NCBI GenBank assembly: GCA_900478215.1
Contig: LS483478.1
Span: 1,488,001 to 1,552,000, forward strand
Length of the DNA stretch: 64,000 bases
Direction: 5' to 3'
Source: Salmonella enterica subsp. houtenae serovar Houten
GTDB taxonomy: Bacteria; Pseudomonadota; Gammaproteobacteria; Enterobacterales; Enterobacteriaceae
Below, piece by piece: positions 1-9,282 of this stretch. The notes beneath the pieces are model-generated. The model did not search any database and was not told where the DNA came from. It worked only from the letters and a program-made list of their open reading frames with translations. The first letter of the stretch is position 1. Every line of letters begins with the position of its first letter. Made by a program: the position numbers and the translations under genes.

Positions 1-1
1 T

Positions 2-922
2 CACTGGTGGTCGCAGAAAGAGCGCGGCGGCATCGTATCGGTCTGGAACTGCGCGCATAACGTCGGCGGCGGGATCCCGCCACTGCTGTTCCTGCTGGGG
101 ATGGCGTGGTTTAACGATTGGAAAGCGGCGCTCTATATGCCAGCCTTTGGCGCGATTGTGGTGGCGCTGTTCGCTTTCGCGATGATGCGCGATACGCCGC
201 AATCTTGCGGTCTGCCGCCTATCGAAGAGTATAAAAACGACTATCCGGACGACTACAACGAAAAAGCGGAAGAAGAGCTCACCGCAAAGCAAATCTTCAT
301 GCAGTACGTATTGCCGAACAAATTACTGTGGTATATCGCTATCGCCAACGTGTTTGTCTACCTGCTGCGCTACGGTATCCTCGACTGGTCGCCAACGTAC
401 CTGAAAGAAGTGAAACATTTCGCTCTGGATAAATCCTCCTGGGCATATTTCCTCTATGAATATGCAGGTATTCCAGGCACCCTGCTGTGCGGCTGGATGT
501 CAGACAAAGTCTTCCGCGGCAACCGTGGCGCGACGGGCGTATTTTTTATGACCCTGGTCACTATTGCGACCATCGTTTACTGGATGAACCCGGCTGGCAA
601 CCCAACCGTTGATATGATTTGTATGATCGTTATCGGCTTCCTGATTTACGGGCCGGTGATGCTGATTGGTCTTCATGCGCTGGAACTGGCGCCGAAAAAA
701 GCGGCGGGTACGGCGGCGGGCTTTACCGGTCTGTTTGGTTATCTGGGCGGTTCTGTCGCTGCAAGCGCCATTGTGGGTTATACCGTTGACTTCTTCGGTT
801 GGGATGGCGGTTTCATGGTGATGATCGGCGGCAGTATTCTGGCGGTAATCCTGCTGGTGGTCGTGATGATTGGCGAAAAACGCCATCATGATGAGCTGCA
901 GTTAAAACGCAACGGAGGCTAA
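2..922 (+). CDS. glpT: glycerol-3-phosphate:phosphate antiporter GlpT (5' truncated)
   Basis: This is the C-terminal two thirds (about 306 residues) of the inner-membrane MFS antiporter that imports sn-glycerol-3-phosphate in exchange for inorganic phosphate; the family is usually about 450 residues. The reading frame is open from base 2, so the start lies outside the window. Visible features are the cytoplasmic loop between the two six-helix bundles (charged stretch at about residues 76-96, around EEYKNDYPDDYNEKAEEE), several hydrophobic helices after it, and a charged tail. The stop lies 4 bases before glpQ, so glpTQ is one operon: GlpQ releases glycerol-3-phosphate in the periplasm and GlpT takes it up. 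Identification rests on sequence recognition and the glpQ neighbour. Confidence 0.96.
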   Translation, partial: HWWSQKERGGIVSVWNCAHNVGGGIPPLLFLLGMAWFNDWKAALYMPAFGAIVVALFAFAMMRDTPQSCGLPPIEEYKNDYPDDYNEKAEEELTAKQIFMQYVLPNKLLWYIAIANVFVYLLRYGILDWSPTYLKEVKHFALDKSSWAYFLYEYAGIPGTLLCGWMSDKVFRGNRGATGVFFMTLVTIATIVYWMNPAGNPTVDMICMIVIGFLIYGPVMLIGLHALELAPKKAAGTAAGFTGLFGYLGGSVAASAIVGYTVDFFGWDGGFMVMIGGSILAVILLVVVMIGEKRHHDELQLKRNGG

Positions 923-926
923 TAAC

Positions 927-1997
927 ATGAAAACCACACTGAAAAACCTTAGCGTGGCGTTGATGCTGGCAGGAATGACCATAGGAAGCAGCGCTATAGC
1001 GGCTGAAAAAGTCGTCATCGCCCACCGTGGCGCCAGCGGTTATCTGCCGGAACATACGTTACCGGCGAAAGCAATGGCGTATGCGCAAGGGGCTGATTAC
1101 CTGGAGCAAGATTTAGTGATGACAAAGGACGACCATCTGGTCGTCCTCCATGACCACTACCTTGACCGGGTGACTGACGTCGCTGACCGTTTTCCGGACC
1201 GGGCGCGTAAAGACGGGCGCTATTACGCCATCGATTTTACGCTGGATGAAATTAAATCCCTGAAGTTTACCGAAGGGTTTGATATTGAAAACGGCAAAAA
1301 AGTACAAACTTATCCGGGCCGTTTCCCGATGGGGAAATCTGATTTCCGCATTCATACTTTTGAAGAGGAAATTGAATTCGTTCAGGGCTTAAATCATTCC
1401 ACCGGTAAAAATATTGGTATTTATCCAGAAATTAAAGCGCCGTGGTTCCATCATCAGGAAGGAAAAGATATTGCCGCGAAGACGTTGGAAGTTCTGAAGA
1501 AGTATGGTTATACCGGCAAGCAGGATAATGTCTATTTGCAGTGTTTTGATGTCGCTGAGCTGAAACGTATTAAGAATGAACTGGAACCCAAAATGGGGAT
1601 GGATCTCAATCTGGTTCAGCTTATTGCGTATACCGACTGGAATGAAACACAGCAGAAACAGCCGGATGGTCGTTGGGTAAATTACAACTACGACTGGATG
1701 TTTAAGCCGGGCGCTATGAAGCAGGTGGCGGAATATGCGGACGGTATTGGCCCGGATTACCATATGTTGGTCGCGGAAGGCTCGACGAAAGGGAATATCA
1801 AGCTGACTGGAATGGTGCAAGACGCGCATCAGAATAAGATGGTAGTTCATCCTTACACTGTGCGTGCCGATCAATTACCGGACTACGCCACGGATGTCAA
1901 TCAGTTGTACGATATCCTGTATAACCAGGCGGGGGTCGACGGGCTGTTCACCGACTTCCCGGATAAAGCGGTCATGTTCCTGCAGAAAAATGACTAA
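927..1997 (+). CDS. glpQ: periplasmic glycerophosphodiester phosphodiesterase GlpQ
   Basis: The product hydrolyses glycerophosphodiesters (deacylated phospholipids) to sn-glycerol-3-phosphate and an alcohol in the periplasm. The 356-residue protein starts with a Sec signal peptide (MKTTLKNL, hydrophobic core, cleavage after SSAIA). The GDPD catalytic motifs follow directly: AHRGASGYLPEHT with the catalytic His-Arg at about residues 33-34, then EQDLVMTKDDHLVVLHD with the metal-binding Glu/Asp and the second catalytic His. Length matches the family. It lies 4 bases after glpT with an AACGGAGG Shine-Dalgarno overlapping the glpT stop, consistent with co-transcription. The ATG at 927 is the only start that gives a complete signal peptide. 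Confidence 0.97.
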   Translation: MKTTLKNLSVALMLAGMTIGSSAIAAEKVVIAHRGASGYLPEHTLPAKAMAYAQGADYLEQDLVMTKDDHLVVLHDHYLDRVTDVADRFPDRARKDGRYYAIDFTLDEIKSLKFTEGFDIENGKKVQTYPGRFPMGKSDFRIHTFEEEIEFVQGLNHSTGKNIGIYPEIKAPWFHHQEGKDIAAKTLEVLKKYGYTGKQDNVYLQCFDVAELKRIKNELEPKMGMDLNLVQLIAYTDWNETQQKQPDGRWVNYNYDWMFKPGAMKQVAEYADGIGPDYHMLVAEGSTKGNIKLTGMVQDAHQNKMVVHPYTVRADQLPDYATDVNQLYDILYNQAGVDGLFTDFPDKAVMFLQKND

Positions 1998-2020
1998 GGG
2001 GATGACATAGTCGAAGTGAA

Positions 2021-2054
2021 GCGCCGGATGAGGGCATAAACGCCTCATCCGGCC
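2021..2054. repeat. REP/PU palindromic element
   Basis: GCCGGATGAGG at 2023-2033 and its exact complement at 2043-2053 form an 11-bp stem with a 9-base loop, the typical REP (PU) core. It lies between the convergent glpQ and LysR gene ends, where such elements usually protect 3' ends or bind gyrase. A second, partial copy (GCCATCAGGCGGTG) follows at about 2094-2107. Confidence 0.85.
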
Positions 2055-2112
2055 TGGCGCAGCGCTCGCCAGCATAGGTCTGGTAAACGCAATGCCATCA
2101 GGCGGTGTTGTT

Positions 2113-2991
2113 TTATAGCCAGCCCTCATCGGTCAGCGTTGTCATACAATTTTGCAATAAAAATAGTGGGCTTCCTTCTACCGGTGGTTCTTTTGCCAAC
2201 AGAGAAATTTGTCGATAAAAGGTGGGTTCCAGCGCCACAGAACATAATTTTCCTGCCGTAGCTTTTAAGGTTAATTCTGGCAATAAGGCGATACCTAATC
2301 CCTGTCGAATAAAACTCAGCGCAGTATCGGGATGGTTAAATTCATATTTAAATATCGGCTCAATACCCTTTTCTTTAAACAACGCCATAATGCTTAATTC
2401 ATAACGCCCCTTGCTGACAATAAGCGGTTCGTCCATGAGTTCTTCAACAGTTACTGTACTATTGGTCGCCAGGGGATGATTTTCAGGCACCACTACGGTG
2501 AATTTATCCCGGTAAATAGGGACGCAATACATACCATTAACCGGAAAAGGAACGAAACCGGCATCAATACTTTCGTTTTGCAGCGAATCAATAATCGCCG
2601 TGCTGTTCTCTTCATAGGGGATAATTTTTACGTTAGGGTGATGGCTTTCAAAATAGCGAATCACGCCGGGCAAAATACAGGCGCAGGCGCTGGGAAAACA
2701 GCCAATCCGTAGCGTACGGGCCGGGTTCTTTTTTTCTTGTTCGGCAATCTCTTTTACCGCGTTGACGTCGCGCTGGATCGCGCGTAAGTGCCTGACGATG
2801 CGGCTACCGGCAGCGGTAAGCTCAATCTCTTTGCGACGCTCGCGAATCAATATGTCAACGCCGAGCTCCTCCTCAAGCGCGGAGATGGCCTGGCTGACGG
2901 CGGATTGCGTCATATACAGCCGCTTGCTGGCCTCGGTAAATCCGCCGTACTCCAGCACGGCAAGCAGAGCGTGAATTTGGGTTAGCGTCAT
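2113..2991 (-). CDS. LysR-family transcriptional regulator
   Basis: A 292-residue LysR-type regulator. The N-terminal winged helix-turn-helix is visible at residues 1-60 (ALLAVLEYGGFTEASKRLYM, then TQSAVSQAISALEEELG). The rest is the periplasmic-binding-protein-like effector domain (from about residue 90, RTLRIGCFPSACACILPGV), ending around LLQNCMTTLTDEGWL. It is transcribed divergently from an MFS permease gene across a 161-bp gap, the classic arrangement in which a LysR protein controls its neighbour and itself. The effector is unknown. No E. coli gene name is assigned with confidence, because this pair lies between glpQ and yfaE, which I do not associate with a named regulator. Confidence 0.9.
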   Translation of the reverse strand: MTLTQIHALLAVLEYGGFTEASKRLYMTQSAVSQAISALEEELGVDILIRERRKEIELTAAGSRIVRHLRAIQRDVNAVKEIAEQEKKNPARTLRIGCFPSACACILPGVIRYFESHHPNVKIIPYEENSTAIIDSLQNESIDAGFVPFPVNGMYCVPIYRDKFTVVVPENHPLATNSTVTVEELMDEPLIVSKGRYELSIMALFKEKGIEPIFKYEFNHPDTALSFIRQGLGIALLPELTLKATAGKLCSVALEPTFYRQISLLAKEPPVEGSPLFLLQNCMTTLTDEGWL

Positions 2992-3000
2992 TAGTAAAAC

Positions 3001-3040
3001 CTAATCAATATAATTAAAACGATTAATTTCTCTAATAGCG
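3001..3040. promoter_or_regulatory. candidate LysR operator in divergent intergenic region
   Basis: The LysR-MFS gap is AT-rich and contains the perfect inverted repeat AATTAA-AACGA-TTAATT at 3012-3028, flanked by TAATC/TAATA repeats. Dyads of the T-N11-A kind in a divergent promoter are the usual LysR recognition sites. Assignment is by position and symmetry only. Confidence 0.45.
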
Positions 3041-3152
3041 TGCGCTTATTTATACTGACGGTCTATCGAATACATCACATTTTGACGCACCTGCCAGGTG
3101 TTCAGTTGAGCTGAGCGTTGCCTGCGTGCGCCATCTGAACGGGTCGTTAAAA

Positions 3153-4343
3153 ATGAAAGAAAAATTATGGACGAAGGATTTTTGGGCAATAACCATAGTC
3201 AGTTTTATTATCTTTTTTGTCTTTTATGTACTGCTAACCTTATTACCTATTTATATCGCTGACCGCCTACATGCTTCTGCGGATAAGGCGGGTTTATTAG
3301 TGACATGTTTCCTGGCCGCGGCAATTGTTATTCGGCCGTTTGCCGGACAGTGGGTGGGAAAATATTCGAATAAAAAGATTCTGGTGCTCTCTTCTCTGGC
3401 TTTTTTGGTGATTACCGCGCTGTATCCGGTTTGCCATTCCATTGAGTCGCTGCTCTTTATCCGCGTGTTTCATGGAATTACGTTTGGTGTTATCACCACG
3501 GTAAAAGGAACTATTTCAGCGCGGCTGATTCCAGCCTCCCGACGTGGGGAGGGCATCAGCTTTTTCTCTCTGGCAATGGGCCTGGCGATGGTGGTAGGAC
3601 CGTGGATAGGACTCAATATGGCCCGCTGGAACGCGTTCACTGCGGCGTTCTGGCTCTGTACCGCTGTGGCGGTAGTAGGGATTGTGCTTTGCCTCATCGT
3701 GACAGTCCCTCCAGTGATTCGTCATGCCGATGGTTCCAGACCGAGCCTGGGTTTTGCCGCGATGTTTGATCGCGCTGCCTTGCCTTTTGCGCTGGTTACT
3801 TTTTTCATGACCTTCTCCTATGCTGGCGTATCGGCTTTCCTGGCATTGTATGCTCGTGAGCTGGATTTAATGGCAGCGGCCAGTAATTTCCTGCTGTGCT
3901 ACGCTATTTTCCTGATGATATGCCGTACCTTCACCGGCAATGTTTGCGATAAAAAAGGGCCGAAATATGTTGTTTACCCCTGTCTGTTGGCCTTTGCCAT
4001 TGGTCTGGTGGCGCTGGGCTACACCAATGGCAGCATCATGATGATTATTTCCGGCGGTTTAATCGGTATCGGCTACGGTTCGGTCACGCCGGTTTTCCAG
4101 ACGCAAATTATCAGCTCGGTTGAACCGCATAAAATTGGTGTGGCGAATTCACTCTTCTTTAACGCGATGGACGCCGGAATGGCGATTGGCGCCTTTATCA
4201 TGGGAATGATGGTTGAACCGGTTGGCTATCGTATGATTTATGTGGCGGGCGCGGTGCTGGTGGTGCTCGCTGGCGCATTGTATGCCGTGCAGATGAAAAA
4301 ACGTGGCGCGATGCCTTTGGTTTCCGCCAGCGAGTTGCACTGA
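3153..4343 (+). CDS. MFS permease, DHA1-like
   Basis: A major facilitator superfamily transporter of about 396 residues with 12 predicted membrane helices. Helix 1 follows MKEKLWTKDFWAI. The loop 2-3 signature is seen as RPFAGQWVGKYSNKKILV and an equivalent TFTGNVCDKKGPKYVVYP lies between helices 8 and 9. The ATG at 3153 is preferred over an in-frame GTG at 3126, because the upstream nine codons are not MFS-like and the charged-then-hydrophobic start fits the family. The substrate cannot be inferred. It is probably controlled by the divergent LysR gene. It is convergent with yfaE, with one base between the stops. Confidence 0.9.
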   Translation: MKEKLWTKDFWAITIVSFIIFFVFYVLLTLLPIYIADRLHASADKAGLLVTCFLAAAIVIRPFAGQWVGKYSNKKILVLSSLAFLVITALYPVCHSIESLLFIRVFHGITFGVITTVKGTISARLIPASRRGEGISFFSLAMGLAMVVGPWIGLNMARWNAFTAAFWLCTAVAVVGIVLCLIVTVPPVIRHADGSRPSLGFAAMFDRAALPFALVTFFMTFSYAGVSAFLALYARELDLMAAASNFLLCYAIFLMICRTFTGNVCDKKGPKYVVYPCLLAFAIGLVALGYTNGSIMMIISGGLIGIGYGSVTPVFQTQIISSVEPHKIGVANSLFFNAMDAGMAIGAFIMGMMVEPVGYRMIYVAGAVLVVLAGALYAVQMKKRGAMPLVSASELH

Positions 4344-4344
4344 G

Positions 4345-4599
4345 TTACATTTCGATTTCGATATCGCCTTTTGCCCTGCAGCAGCAGGGCAAAATTTCTC
4401 CCGGCTGGATAAACGCTAATGGCTCCGTAATCCAGTCAACCTGGCCGGCGACCAGCCGTGTACGACAGGAGCCGCAATATCCCGCGCGGCACTGATATTC
4501 CACCTCAACGTTATGCGACTCCAGCGCGACCAGCAGAGAAGGGTGGTCATCCTGGCACAGCAGTTGTGCGCCAGTGATGCGCAGCGTGACGCGTCCCAT
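4345..4599 (-). CDS. yfaE: 2Fe-2S ferredoxin YfaE, NrdB cofactor maintenance
   Basis: An 84-residue plant-type [2Fe-2S] ferredoxin. The cluster cysteines are in CRAGYCGSC plus a later Cys in LPCCCRAKGDI. In E. coli, YfaE reduces met-NrdB and helps regenerate the diferric-tyrosyl radical cofactor of class Ia ribonucleotide reductase. The gene overlaps the nrdB stop by one base (ATG within the NrdB terminal codons), so it is the last cistron of nrdA-nrdB-yfaE and is translationally coupled. The length matches E. coli YfaE. Confidence 0.96.
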   Translation of the reverse strand: MGRVTLRITGAQLLCQDDHPSLLVALESHNVEVEYQCRAGYCGSCRTRLVAGQVDWITEPLAFIQPGEILPCCCRAKGDIEIEM

Positions 4600-5729
4600 C
4601 AGAGCTGGAAATTGCTCAGATCGTCGGTATCGACTTCCGAATCGATTTGTCCGACCAGATAAGAGCTCACTTCCACTTCCTGTGGCGCGACCTGAACGTT
4701 ATCGGAAACCAACCAGGTATTGATCCACGGGATTGGGTTGGAGCGGGTCTGGAACGGCAGATCCAGACCCACCGCCTGCATACGAATATTAGTAATATAT
4801 TCAACGTATTGACACAGGATATCTTTATTCAGGCCGATCATCGAACCGTCGCGGAACAGATAGTCCGCCCACTCTTTTTCCTGCTGCGCCGCCTGCACGA
4901 ACAGGTCATAACATTCCTGTTTACACTCTTCGGCGATTTCCGCCATCTCCGGGTCGTCCACGCCGCTACGCAATAGGTTTAGCATATGTTGCGTGCCGGT
5001 CAGATGCAGAGCTTCGTCACGGGCGATCAAACGGATAATTTTGGCGTTGCCTTCCATCAGTTCACGCTCGGCAAAAGCGAAAGAGCAGGCGAAGCTGACG
5101 TAGAAGCGAATGGCTTCCAGCGCATTGACGCTCATCAGGCACAGGTAGAGCTTCTTCTTGAGTTCACGCAGGTTCACGGTAATGGTTTTGCCGTTCACTG
5201 TGTGCCTGCCAACGCCGAGCAGATGCCAGTAACTGGTCATCTCAATAAGTTCGTCGTAGTAGGCGGAGATACCTTCGGCGCGCTTCTGAATTTGCTCATT
5301 GGTCACGATATCGTCAAAAACGACCGCCGGATCGTTGACGATGTTACGAATAATATGGGTGTAGGATCGTGAGTGAATCGTCTCAGAAAATGCCCAGGTC
5401 TCTACCCACGTCTCCAGCTCCGGGATGGAAATGAGCGGCAGCAGAGCTACGTTCGGGCTACGTCCCTGAATGGAATCCAGCAGCGTCTGGTATTTGAGGT
5501 TGCTGATGAAGATATGTTTTTCGTGCTCCGGCAACGCCTGATAGTCGATACGATCGCGGGAGACGTCGACCTCTTCCGGACGCCAGAAGAAAGAGAGCTG
5601 TTTTTCGATCAGTTTTTCGAAGATGTCATATTTCTGCTGATCATAGCGTGCAACGTTGACCGGCTGTCCAAAGAACATGGGTTCCTTGAGCTGATCGTTT
5701 TTCGTCTGTGAAAAAGTGGTGTATGCCAT
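4599..5729 (-). CDS. nrdB: ribonucleoside-diphosphate reductase 1, beta subunit
   Basis: The small (R2) subunit of aerobic class Ia ribonucleotide reductase, 376 residues. It houses the diiron-tyrosyl radical that starts radical transfer to NrdA. The metal ligands and radical Tyr are visible in SETIHSRSYTHIIRNI (Glu115, His118, Tyr122 in family numbering), with a second ligand set in ARDEALHLTGTQHML. The C-terminal tail (TDDLSNFQL) is the NrdA-docking peptide. It is co-transcribed with nrdA upstream and yfaE downstream. A REP pair in the nrdA-nrdB gap may shape relative mRNA stability. Confidence 0.98.
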   Translation of the reverse strand: MAYTTFSQTKNDQLKEPMFFGQPVNVARYDQQKYDIFEKLIEKQLSFFWRPEEVDVSRDRIDYQALPEHEKHIFISNLKYQTLLDSIQGRSPNVALLPLISIPELETWVETWAFSETIHSRSYTHIIRNIVNDPAVVFDDIVTNEQIQKRAEGISAYYDELIEMTSYWHLLGVGRHTVNGKTITVNLRELKKKLYLCLMSVNALEAIRFYVSFACSFAFAERELMEGNAKIIRLIARDEALHLTGTQHMLNLLRSGVDDPEMAEIAEECKQECYDLFVQAAQQEKEWADYLFRDGSMIGLNKDILCQYVEYITNIRMQAVGLDLPFQTRSNPIPWINTWLVSDNVQVAPQEVEVSSYLVGQIDSEVDTDDLSNFQL

Positions 5730-5753
5730 TGAAGTGAATCCTTTATGGGATGA

Positions 5754-5832
5754 GCGCCGGATGGCGGCGCAAGCGCCTTATCCGGCCTACAAACCGTACA
5801 ATCGTAGGCCGGGTAAGCATAGCGCTACCCGG
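5754..5832. repeat. paired REP elements (BIME) between nrdA and nrdB
   Basis: Two inverted REP units, GCCGGATGGCGGCG...CCTTATCCGGC (5756-5786) and GTAGGCCGGGTAAGC...GCTACCCGGC (5804-5832), face each other around a short spacer. They are intercistronic in the nrdA-nrdB operon. Confidence 0.85.
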
Positions 5833-5841
5833 CACTATTCA

Positions 5842-8127
5842 TCAGATCTTACACGCGCCGCTTTCGCAGCCATCGTCCTGAATAGAAGGCGCCAGATCGT
5901 CCTGCGCATCTTCCGCGCCGTCGCGGGTATTTTGATAGTACAGAGTTTTCACGCCAAACTTATACGCGGTGAGCAAATCTTTCAGCAATTGCTGCATCGG
6001 TACTTTTCCTGACGGAAAACGCGACGGATCGTAGTTGGTATTGGCGGAAATCGACTGGTCGATAAACTTCTGCATAATACCCACCAGTTGCAGATAACCG
6101 TCATTGTTCGGCATCTCCCACAACAGTTCGTAAGCGTCTTTCAGATGCTCGTAATCGGGCACGACCTGACGCAAAATACCGTCTTTCGAGGCCTTGATGC
6201 TGACGTAGCCGCGCGGTGGTTCGATACCGTTGGTGGCGTTGGAGATCTGGGACGACGTTTCCGACGGCATTAGCGCCGATAGCGTGGAGTTACGCAGACC
6301 GTGGGTTTTGATCGATTCACGCAGTTGTTCCCAGTCGTAGTGCAGCGGTTCGTTGACGATCGCATCCAGATCTTTTTTGTAAGTGTCGGTAGGAAGAATG
6401 CCTTTTGCATAGGTGGTTTCGTTGAACCATGGGCAGGCGCCTTGCTCTTTCGCCAGTTCGTTGGACGCTTTAAGCAGATAGTACTGAATCGCTTCGAAGG
6501 TTTTATGCGTCAGATTATTGGCGCTGCCGTCGGAATAACGTTTACCGTTTTTCGCCAGCCAGTAGGCGAAGTTAATCACGCCAATGCCCAGCGTACGACG
6601 GCCCATTGCGCCGCGTTTGGCAGCCGGAATCGGGTAGTCCTGATAATCGAGCAGCGCATCCAACGCGCGTACTGCCAGAATAGCCAGTTCTTCCAGCTCG
6701 TCCAGAGTGTTAATGGCGCCCAGGTTGAATGCAGACAGCGTACACAACGCAATTTCGCCGTTTTCATCGTTGACATCGTGCAGCGGTTTTGTCGGCAGGG
6801 CAATCTCCAGACACAGGTTAGACTGGCGCACCGGGGCGACAACCGGATCGAACGGACTGTGAGTATTGCAGTGGTCAACGTTCTGGATATAGATACGGCC
6901 GGTAGAGGCGCGTTCCTGCATCATCAGAGAGAACAGTTCGACCGCTTTCACACGCTGTTTGCGGATGCTGTCGTCGTTTTCGTATTTCACGTACAGGCGT
7001 TCGAACTCGTCCTGGTCGGCGAAGAACGCATCGTACAGCCCCGGGACATCGGACGGACTGAACAGCGTAATGTCGCCGCCTTTCAGCAGACGGGTGTACA
7101 TCAGTTTGTTGATCTGCACGCCGTAATCCATGTGACGTACGCGGTTGCCTTCCACGCCGCGGTTGTTTTTCAGCACCAGCAGGCTTTCAACTTCCAGGTG
7201 CCACATCGGATAGAACAGTGTCGCCGCGCCGCCGCGCACGCCGCCCTGCGAGCAGGATTTCACCGCCGTCTGGAAGTGCTTGTAGAACGGAATACAGCCA
7301 GTGTGGAACGCCTCGCCGCCGCGAATCGGGCTGCCCAGCGCACGAATGCGGCCAGCGTTGATGCCGATACCGGCGCGCTGAGAAACGTATTTCACGATAG
7401 CGCTGGAGGTGGCGTTGATGGAATCCAGACTGTCACCGCACTCGATCAGTACGCAGGAGCTGAACTGACGGGTCGGGGTACGCACGCCGGACATGATGGG
7501 CGTCGGCAGCGAGATTTTGAACGTAGAGACCGCATCGTAAAAACGTTTTACATAGTCAAGACGCGTTTCACGCGGATAGTTCGAGAACAGGCAAGCGGCC
7601 ACCAGGATATAAAGGAACTGAGCGCTTTCATAGATTTCGCCGGTCACGCGGTTTTGCACCAGATATTTCCCTTCCAACTGCTTAACGGCAGCGTAGGAGA
7701 AGGTCATATCGCGCTCGTGAACGATAAACGAATCCATCTGCTTGAACTCTTCTTCCGTGTAGTCTTCCAGCAGATGATTGTCGTATTTGCCAAGCTCAAC
7801 CATTTTTACCACATGGCGGTAAAGCGCGGGAGGCTCAAACTGGCCGAAGGCTTTCTTACGCAGGTGGAAAATCGCCAGGCGCGCAGCCAGGTATTGATAA
7901 TCCGGCGCATCGCGAGAGATCAGGTCTGCGGCGGCCTTAATAATAGTTTCATGGATATCGGAGGTCTTAATCCCATCATAAAACTGAATATGCGAGCGTA
8001 GCTCGACCTGAGAAACCGATACGTTATTCAGTCCTTCTGCCGCCCAATCAAGAACGCGATGAATTTTGTCGAGATTGATGCGCTCAGTACGGCCGTCACG
8101 CTTTGTCACCAGCAGACTCTGATTCAT
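5842..8127 (-). CDS. nrdA: ribonucleoside-diphosphate reductase 1, alpha subunit
   Basis: The large (R1) catalytic subunit of class Ia ribonucleotide reductase, reducing NDPs to dNDPs in the cytosol. The N-terminal ATP-cone (MNQSLLVTKRDGRTERINLDK) binds the activity regulator ATP/dATP. Active-site cysteines are visible in SSCVLIECGD (Cys225) and QSNLCLEIALP (Cys439), and the redox-relay pair in the C-terminal DGCESGACKI. The start is set at 8127 (761 residues, as in E. coli), where AGGTAG precedes the ATG. An upstream in-frame Met would add 19 residues without a family counterpart. First gene of nrdA-nrdB-yfaE. Confidence 0.98.
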   Translation of the reverse strand: MNQSLLVTKRDGRTERINLDKIHRVLDWAAEGLNNVSVSQVELRSHIQFYDGIKTSDIHETIIKAAADLISRDAPDYQYLAARLAIFHLRKKAFGQFEPPALYRHVVKMVELGKYDNHLLEDYTEEEFKQMDSFIVHERDMTFSYAAVKQLEGKYLVQNRVTGEIYESAQFLYILVAACLFSNYPRETRLDYVKRFYDAVSTFKISLPTPIMSGVRTPTRQFSSCVLIECGDSLDSINATSSAIVKYVSQRAGIGINAGRIRALGSPIRGGEAFHTGCIPFYKHFQTAVKSCSQGGVRGGAATLFYPMWHLEVESLLVLKNNRGVEGNRVRHMDYGVQINKLMYTRLLKGGDITLFSPSDVPGLYDAFFADQDEFERLYVKYENDDSIRKQRVKAVELFSLMMQERASTGRIYIQNVDHCNTHSPFDPVVAPVRQSNLCLEIALPTKPLHDVNDENGEIALCTLSAFNLGAINTLDELEELAILAVRALDALLDYQDYPIPAAKRGAMGRRTLGIGVINFAYWLAKNGKRYSDGSANNLTHKTFEAIQYYLLKASNELAKEQGACPWFNETTYAKGILPTDTYKKDLDAIVNEPLHYDWEQLRESIKTHGLRNSTLSALMPSETSSQISNATNGIEPPRGYVSIKASKDGILRQVVPDYEHLKDAYELLWEMPNNDGYLQLVGIMQKFIDQSISANTNYDPSRFPSGKVPMQQLLKDLLTAYKFGVKTLYYQNTRDGAEDAQDDLAPSIQDDGCESGACKI

Positions 8128-8176
8128 GTGGTTTTCTACCTGTTTACCTGTCCGTGAAAGAAAAAATATCCCCCGC

Positions 8177-8261
8177 TTATCCACAACGCCACGTTGTGAC
8201 TAACTCTGTGGATAAATACTATATATAGGGGGTGATCGATAAGTGAAACGCTATATGGTGA
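8177..8261 (-). promoter_or_regulatory. nrdA control region: two DnaA boxes and two NrdR boxes
   Basis: Consensus DnaA boxes lie inverted at 8177-8185 (TTATCCACA) and 8207-8215 (TGTGGATAA). Two NrdR-box-like sites, ACTATATATAGGG (8218-8230) and ACGCTATATGGTGA (8248-8261), are 32 bp apart, about three helical turns. DnaA and NrdR control of nrdAB is established in E. coli; site assignment here is by motif match. Confidence 0.75.
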
Positions 8262-8431
8262 GTATTCTAGTAGGGATTCTTTTGAGTACAAGAGTTGATT
8301 TTGGCGTTAAATTGCGGTTGCAAAAGAGTAAGAATCGCTAAATGCGCGTCTGATAAGGCCTGGAAGGGATGTCAACAATTCATAAAAAAAAATCAAAATT
8401 TGATCGAGTGCTGATTTCTTCATCGAAGAGA

Positions 8432-8462
8432 AAGATTGCGTCTGAGGCTCTGACGCAATCTT
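8432..8462 (-). terminator. hairpin downstream of ubiG
   Basis: AAGATTGCGTC (8432-8442) and its exact complement (8452-8462) form an 11-bp stem with a 9-base loop, 20 bases past the ubiG stop. There is no immediate U-run on the minus strand. A T-rich tract comes about 40 bases further, so termination or mRNA-end stabilisation are both possible. Confidence 0.55.
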
Positions 8463-8482
8463 CATGGGAAAATTCCTGGACG

Positions 8483-9211
8483 TCACGCTTTTTTAGCGCG
8501 GGTATGCAACATATAGTTAACGTCTACCCCGGGGCCGAGTTTGAAAGTATTGGTAATCGGATTGTAATGCAGCCCGGTGATATGCTGTTCCTTCAGGACG
8601 GTCTTATCTACCCAGCTTAACAGTTCCGCAGGCTTAATGAATTTCTTCACGTCATGCGTGCCTTTTGGCACCATGCGCAGAATATATTCGGCGCCGACAA
8701 CCGCCATCAGCCAGGATTTTCCGTTGCGGTTCAACGTAGAGAAGAACACCTCGCCGCCGGGTTTAACCAGTTGGGCGCAGGCGTGGACGACCGATTGCGG
8801 ATCGGGAACGTGCTCCAGCATTTCCATACAGGTGACGACGTCGTACTGCTGAGCGTGTTTTGCCGCATGTTCCTCAACCGTCTCCTGCACGTACTCTACT
8901 TCGATGCCGCTTTCCAGCGCGTGCAGTCTGGCGACCTGTAAAGGCTCAAAGCCCATATCCAGCCCGGTAACGGTAGCGCCTTCGCGCGCCATGCTCTCCG
9001 CCAGAATACCGCCGCCGCAGCCGACATCGAGCACCTTTTTACCGAACAGGCCGCCGGAACGTTCGGCAATGTAGCCCAGACGCAGCGGGTTAATACGGTG
9101 CAGCGGCTTAAATTCGCCTTCCAGATCCCACCAGCGCGACGCGACTGCTTCAAATTTGGCAATTTCTTCATGGTCAACGTTATGGCGTTCCGGCGCTTTT
9201 TCGGCATTCAT
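8483..9211 (-). CDS. ubiG: ubiquinone biosynthesis O-methyltransferase UbiG
   Basis: A 242-residue SAM-dependent methyltransferase that carries out both O-methylations in ubiquinone synthesis. The SAM-binding motif I is VLDVGCGGGILAESMA (about residues 60-75), with motif II around DVVTCMEMLEHVPD and the membrane-associated lid region after LNRNGKSWL. Length matches E. coli UbiG. It is divergent from gyrA, as in other enterics. Confidence 0.97.
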   Translation of the reverse strand: MNAEKAPERHNVDHEEIAKFEAVASRWWDLEGEFKPLHRINPLRLGYIAERSGGLFGKKVLDVGCGGGILAESMAREGATVTGLDMGFEPLQVARLHALESGIEVEYVQETVEEHAAKHAQQYDVVTCMEMLEHVPDPQSVVHACAQLVKPGGEVFFSTLNRNGKSWLMAVVGAEYILRMVPKGTHDVKKFIKPAELLSWVDKTVLKEQHITGLHYNPITNTFKLGPGVDVNYMLHTRAKKA

Positions 9212-9282
9212 AGGGGCTTCTACTCCTTATTTAGCAAGACGAATAAGTATATCAGGCATTCCCGGCGAATAAACGGTATTGG

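Noticed and set aside
6301..8001. 566-codon plus-strand open frame opposite nrdA
   Set aside because: Fully antisense to the certain nrdA gene; its length comes from nrdA codon use and the composition is Arg/Gln-rich noise.
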